This document shows, in pieces, positions 59,406-64,000 of a DNA stretch of 64,000 nt. The first letter of the stretch is position 1. Each line of letters opens with the position of its first letter. Position numbers and translations under genes: made by a program. The notes below the pieces were generated by a model. It searched no databases and was not told the DNA's origin. It saw nothing but the letters and a program-made list of their open reading frames with translations. Source of the stretch: Przewalskia tangutica (Eukaryota > Streptophyta > Magnoliopsida > Solanales > Solanaceae); NCBI GenBank assembly GCA_029844215.1, contig CM056738.1:72098093-72162092 (forward strand), read 5' to 3'.

Positions 59406-61779
59406 AACCTGATATCTCCAGTGGAGTCGTCATGATGTCGCGCCCGTTTTTGACCTCGGGGTCTGAACGGTATCCGCAACGTTGTTCTTTGGCGCGGTTC
59501 CCTGGATGGAGCAATAATGCTGATTTTGAGGAGTCGCCACCTAATTAGTTAAGTGAATTAGGGCACTTGATTTATTGCAATAAAAATACTGCAATTAATC
59601 TCCATTTAATGGTCTGCGAAATTAATGAGATTCTGAATCAGGGTTCTTTATTATCCTAAAAGGGAAGGGGTTAGGCATTTTTTAAGATCCGCTAACTTGC
59701 GGTTATTCGTTCAAACCTAGGTTAATTATTTATTGCCCTTTTTATTCTACCTATTCTAAGTATTTTTCATAATTTATAATTAAAATTAAATGCGACATAA
59801 AATAAAACTCCGGGACATCTTTTAGCCTTTTTTAGGCCTTCTGCACAAGATGATCTCCGGGTACCTGCATAAACACTTAGTAAAAGTATTAGTAATAGAA
59901 TAAATAATTTTAATGCAATGACAAGAATTAATAAGTAAAGCCAAAAATAAATAAATCCGTCTTTTGCTCAGAGGAGGCCTTGGAAATCAGACGGAGATTC
60001 CTTCATCGGCCAATATTGTTAAAAAACAATAAAATAAATAAAACCTTCAGATCCGCGCCAAAACAGTAATAGTTTTAAACACGTAGGACTCAGATATATA
60101 TAAAAATAAAATGGGACATCCTAAACAAGTGCGGCTGCGAGAATTCGCCCTGCCAGCGCATGTTGGTTATCCTGTGTAAGTAGAAGAAATCATCAACGCC
60201 AAGAAAGGTTCATTTATTTTATTTTCCGTCTTTGCAACTGTGGAGGCCTCAAAAATCGACGGATAACTTTTTCATTGGCCAATAGTGTATCATGTTCAAA
60301 TCAATAAATACCCAATATTCAAATGCAGAAATCTGTTCCTTCAGTTTAATAAAATAAAAGCAAACTTGTCGAACCAGTCCGAAAACCGATGAACAATAAG
60401 CAGCAACATCGCCAAAATTTTAGAACATCTTAAAACTCCGGCCGGATGCTAAAATCGAAAAATCAGTGTATTCCCAAGTATAACATTCAGTTCAAACATG
60501 AACCAACAGTAAGGCGCAAAATAAACCAGCAAACGATATCAACAATAAACTAAAAACAACAACAATATCCAGCGTAGTCCGAAAAGATTCCATGCAACTG
60601 CCAGAAAATGGCCCAAAACAGTCCGAAAATAGTGAATCAGACAAAAGCCCAAAACAAATAGTAGCGTCGCCGGAAATACCACCGGAGCGACCAAAAACAG
60701 TGCAAGTCAATCCATTTGTAAAAAGCAAACAACAAGCCCCCAACAGTAAAGACGACAAAGTCGCCGGAGTTCTAAGACTCCGGCAGGTTACAAAAATAAA
60801 AAATCAGTCCAATAACCGACGGATACCAAAGATGGTAAAATATGAGTCACCGGAGTATTTCCATAATAACGACATGCGAGCGAACAAAGGGGAAAGGGTC
60901 AGTCCAACAAAAAACAACGAACAAATTTCGAAAATAAAGCCAATCGAGGTCGCCGGAGTTTAATGAACTCCGACCAAAAAGCCAAAAATATCAGTCCAAA
61001 CAAACCGCAACATACATAATAGCAACGAAAGAGAAACAAATCAGTGTCGTCGCCGGAGTTCAAACTCCGGCAAGTTTCAACAACACAAAAAGATATGACG
61101 GCGGCGTTACTTCACCCGGCTATCGCCGAGCGACGCCCAGGGTGGTTTAAGCGCGAGCAGGCGACGGTGGGGTGTGACGGTAGGGGTTCGCCGGAGATGG
61201 TAGTGTTGGGAGGCTGAAGGTTCGACGAGAAAGGGGTGAGGGAATGGGATGGTCAGTAGCGAGGAGCAGTGGGGGTGTCGTGGTTTCGACGGTGACGGGA
61301 CGGTAAGGGTTCGACGGGAATGGGGTGAGAGGGGAAGAGGAGAGTGAGAGAGAGTGGGGTGGGGTCTGGAATTAAAATGAGAGTGGGAGGTTGCGGTTGG
61401 GCTGATGTTGTTAAAAATGAGGGGTAATGTTTTATTTATAGGGGTATTTAGGTTTAGGTTTAGGTTTAGGTTTTTTGGGGGAAATGAAAAGTGTGCTATT
61501 GTTTTGGGGGGGAAATAAAAGAGTGTTGGATTAAAATAAAAAAATAAAAAGGGTGTTGGATTGGACTGGTCCGAATTAAGCCTCGAATTGGGACTGATTT
61601 GACAAAATGCAAAGCGGGTTAATTATTTAAAAGAAAAATTATTTAAAAAGATGCAAAATTATTAAAATGCAAACGCCGATGCGATAATAATAAAAAAACA
61701 ATATTTAAGAAATGTTTAATGCCTAATTAAAAGTAAAAACGAGATGTCAATTAATTATTTAAAGAGATGCAAACATAAT
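59406..61779 (-). mobile_element. Ogre-type LTR (third element), minus strand, with primer-binding site
   Basis: On the minus strand a PBS-like TGACGACTCCACTGGAGA (59415-59432) follows an LTR end (TGTCGCGCCC at 59436 on the plus strand, the inverse of GGGCGCGACA). The LTR runs rightward and includes the conserved gag-proximal block with the GCTAACTTGCGG hairpin (about 59685) and TGGCGACTCC (inverse at 59530-59539). Its outer part has several GCCGGAGTT/AACTCCGGC palindromes (60770-61070) and a short (GGTTTA)3 run near 61450. The outer LTR terminus is not found; it is cut by the next LTR. Confidence 0.75.
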
Positions 61780-63999
61780 TGTCACGCCCTTTTTCGACCG
61801 CGACTTAATTTTAAAAACTCCTGCTTAATAAAAATGTTAGGAAATAAATAAAAATGCTAAATATTAAAAAAAAATGCTAAAATGTTAAGAGGGTGCTAAA
61901 AGTGCTAAGAGGTTTAAAAGAGGGTGCTAAAGATGCTAAAAGGATTCGCGGAGTCGCCACCTAATTAGTTTGGGTGAATTAGGACACCTAAATGTCAACT
62001 AGGTTAAAGTCAACATTAACTCCATTTTTATGGTCTGCAAAACTAGTGTGAGATTCTGAGTAAGGGTTCTTTATTAATCTAGAGGGAAGAGATTAGGCAC
62101 CCTCTAAGATCCGTTAACTTGCGATTGTCCGTTCAAACCTAGGTTAATTATTATGCTAAGAAAGGCATGTTTAAAAATGTTTAAGTAAAGAGGTGCTTGC
62201 AAATAAAAGGAAAAGGGATGCATTTTATAACCTGAAAAGATTTATAAGATTTGTTTATAAAAGATAAAGTTTCGAAAATATTAATTCATAAAGTACTTAA
62301 TGAACATGTATATAATGCAAGACGTTGATTATGACCGAAGACACATTTATGAAATAGGCCTAGCATGCGAGGTATTTATCTAACAAGCGAAACTAATTTT
62401 CCTATACTAATGTTAATAATTGAGTTTATAGGAACAAATAATATTTTAACTACGTGAAGAATTATGCAAGTGAAAAATCGTTAGGTTATTTAATGCAACT
62501 TTAAGCAATGTATAGCGAGCCTAAAATAATTAAATTAGAAGAGCAAGTTTCTAGTGTCAAACTACATCTTAATGGCAACTCCAAGCTTAAATATCCTAAA
62601 GGTTCTGCTAGTAGTGTAATGTTAGACAATTGATTACAATAAACAAATGGGGAAAAGGGAATTAAAAGAAGACTTGAAGGATGGCGATGTAATTCGCCGA
62701 CGGATTGGAATTTCTGACGCGGATAGAGAATGCACATAAATGCGGTCCTTCATTTGAAGTAGCTCAAGATGAGTCTCGCCATGAGACTCTTTTACTTTTG
62801 CTCCGATGCATTTCATGTAAAATAAGAAAAAGAAAAGGATTAGTAACTACCCAAATTCATTTAACCAACAAGAAAACATTTAGCCCGGAGTTTGTATGCA
62901 CATACGTAGTGACCAGCAGATGACAGTATACAGTGAGAATATGCAGCCAGTAGGTGAAAAAAATAAATGAGAATGGGCAGGTATATAGGCGACACAAATC
63001 AGCTTCACACAAACCTATTCAGTTTCAGCCAGCGGACGCAGGTAAGAGCAGAATAAAGAGGAACCTGACTTTTTTTTTTTTTTTTAAGGTTCAGGCTTTA
63101 GGCACGCAATACAGAGATATGGAAAAGTCAATTTTATCATTTGCAAACAGTGGCAGAAGCCTAACTGCAACTGTGAGACCTCAAGATAGATAGGTTCACT
63201 AGAACTAGCATTTCTAGACTCAATATGGACATCACAGGAGACTGAACTCAGCATATCAGTCAGGGTATAATGGTTGCTGATGCTGATAATAGATTCAGAT
63301 CTACACATATTTTAAACCTCCACGCAATTAAATTATACTACACAAGTTTTAATAATCGCCTTGATACTCACCAACAGCCATCAACGTCACTTATTATATG
63401 CTTAATTAGTTATACCAAATACGTATTATGTGCACAAGTAACAAATAAAATATAAGACAAAAGGGGTGATAGATTTATTTTAGCACACATGTGCTGGTTA
63501 ACTATGAAAATCAGCAAGTAGCCGAATAAATAATGAGTCTTACGGGTTTGGCCAAACATGCCTATAAACTGGGTAAGGCAAAGGCAGGGAGGAAAACAAA
63601 GGAAATGCTTATAGTCGTAATTTAGGTATAGTCAGCAGTTTACAAATATTCGGCAGTCCACACAAAATGGGAAAACTACGCCTCAAATAACCCGGGACAT
63701 TCCAATCATACAGAATTACACAAGGCTAAGACATATGCATAGACACTGCCAATTCATATTGGCATCCAGAGAGAAAAAGAAAAGCACACCAAGGATATGC
63801 AAATCCATCAGTTTGTATTATTTAGAAAGGAGTAGGCTTGACAAGCTACGACGTGAACATTTCCTTTCTTGTCCTTGCATATATTTCGTGACATTGCACA
63901 AATGGTTTTAGCTTGGCACCAATTAATGACGAATACATAGTACATGGTCCAGAACTTACAAAATCCAAGTTGGGCAATTATAGACACAATAATATACAT
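61780..63999 (-). mobile_element. Ogre-type LTR (fourth), minus strand, running off the window
   Basis: Begins TGTCACGCCCTTTTTCGACC, the inverse of an Ogre LTR end closely similar to the LTR ending at 30477 (GGTCGAAAAAGGGCGCGACA). It contains the inverse TGGCGACTCC decamer (61950-61959), the CCGC/GCGG-type block (about 62105) and the GAGTCTC/GAGACTC hairpin (62771-62789). No coding region is visible. It resembles the subfamily of 27520-30477 and continues beyond 63999. Confidence 0.75.
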
Positions 64000-64000
64000 A

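Noticed and set aside
60592..60963. 123-codon frame in the right-hand region
   Set aside because: It lies in a minus-strand Ogre-type LTR, is Pro/Lys/Asn-rich and has no domain.
61440..61475. Telomere-like GGTTTA repeats
   Set aside because: Only about three units and a hexamer rather than the plant heptamer TTTAGGG; it is a low-complexity piece of an Ogre LTR.

Overview
This is plant nuclear DNA, AT-rich and crowded with nested transposable elements. It is most probably from a Solanaceae genome. The pointers are an RTE-type LINE and tRNA-derived SINEs of Solanaceae type, Ogre/Tat-lineage Gypsy elements with a tRNA-Arg primer-binding site, and a plant three-repeat MYB (MYB3R) gene. The species cannot be fixed from the sequence alone.

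Layout, left to right. 1-660: unassigned DNA with a G-rich tract. 664-5340: a decayed Ty1/Copia element. 5640-17608: one apparently intact host gene, a MYB3R transcription factor with seven coding exons and 552 aa, an MSA-bearing promoter near 5650 and a probable 5'UTR intron of about 5 kb. That intron holds a foldback (hAT-like) element, an RTE LINE inserted inside it with a 15-bp target duplication, and a second TIR element full of minisatellite repeats. A tRNA-Lys(UUU) gene follows at 19663. 20406-22654: a second, truncated Copia element.

From 22655 to 59405 the stretch 8436-20405 occurs a second time. This second copy is heavily rebuilt. It has lost the promoter, and its MYB3R exons are scrambled: exons 1 and 2 direct, then exons 4, 3 (mostly deleted) and 2 inverted. 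Exons 5-7 are gone, but the tRNA-Lys copy is intact. Two Ogre-type elements split it. Ogre-1 (23684-34582) is a deletion derivative without gag-pol and with only one end carrying LTR sequence. Ogre-2 (40420-58905) is 18.5 kb, with both LTRs, a GTTAT target duplication, ORF1, gag, protease, RT, RNase H and integrase remnants. The window ends in two further Ogre-type LTRs on the minus strand (59405-63999).

Only the MYB3R gene and the two tRNA genes look functional; nearly all the rest is mobile-element DNA. The main points for a second look are: the rearranged MYB3R duplication, which creates a 409-bp inverted repeat containing MYB3R exon 2; a concentration of copy-to-copy differences at CTG/CAG triplets that looks like a sequencing or consensus artefact; a tRNA-Arg PBS-like decamer inside all six Ogre-type LTR 3' portions; and hypervariable tandem arrays at the same place in the two plus-strand Ogre elements.
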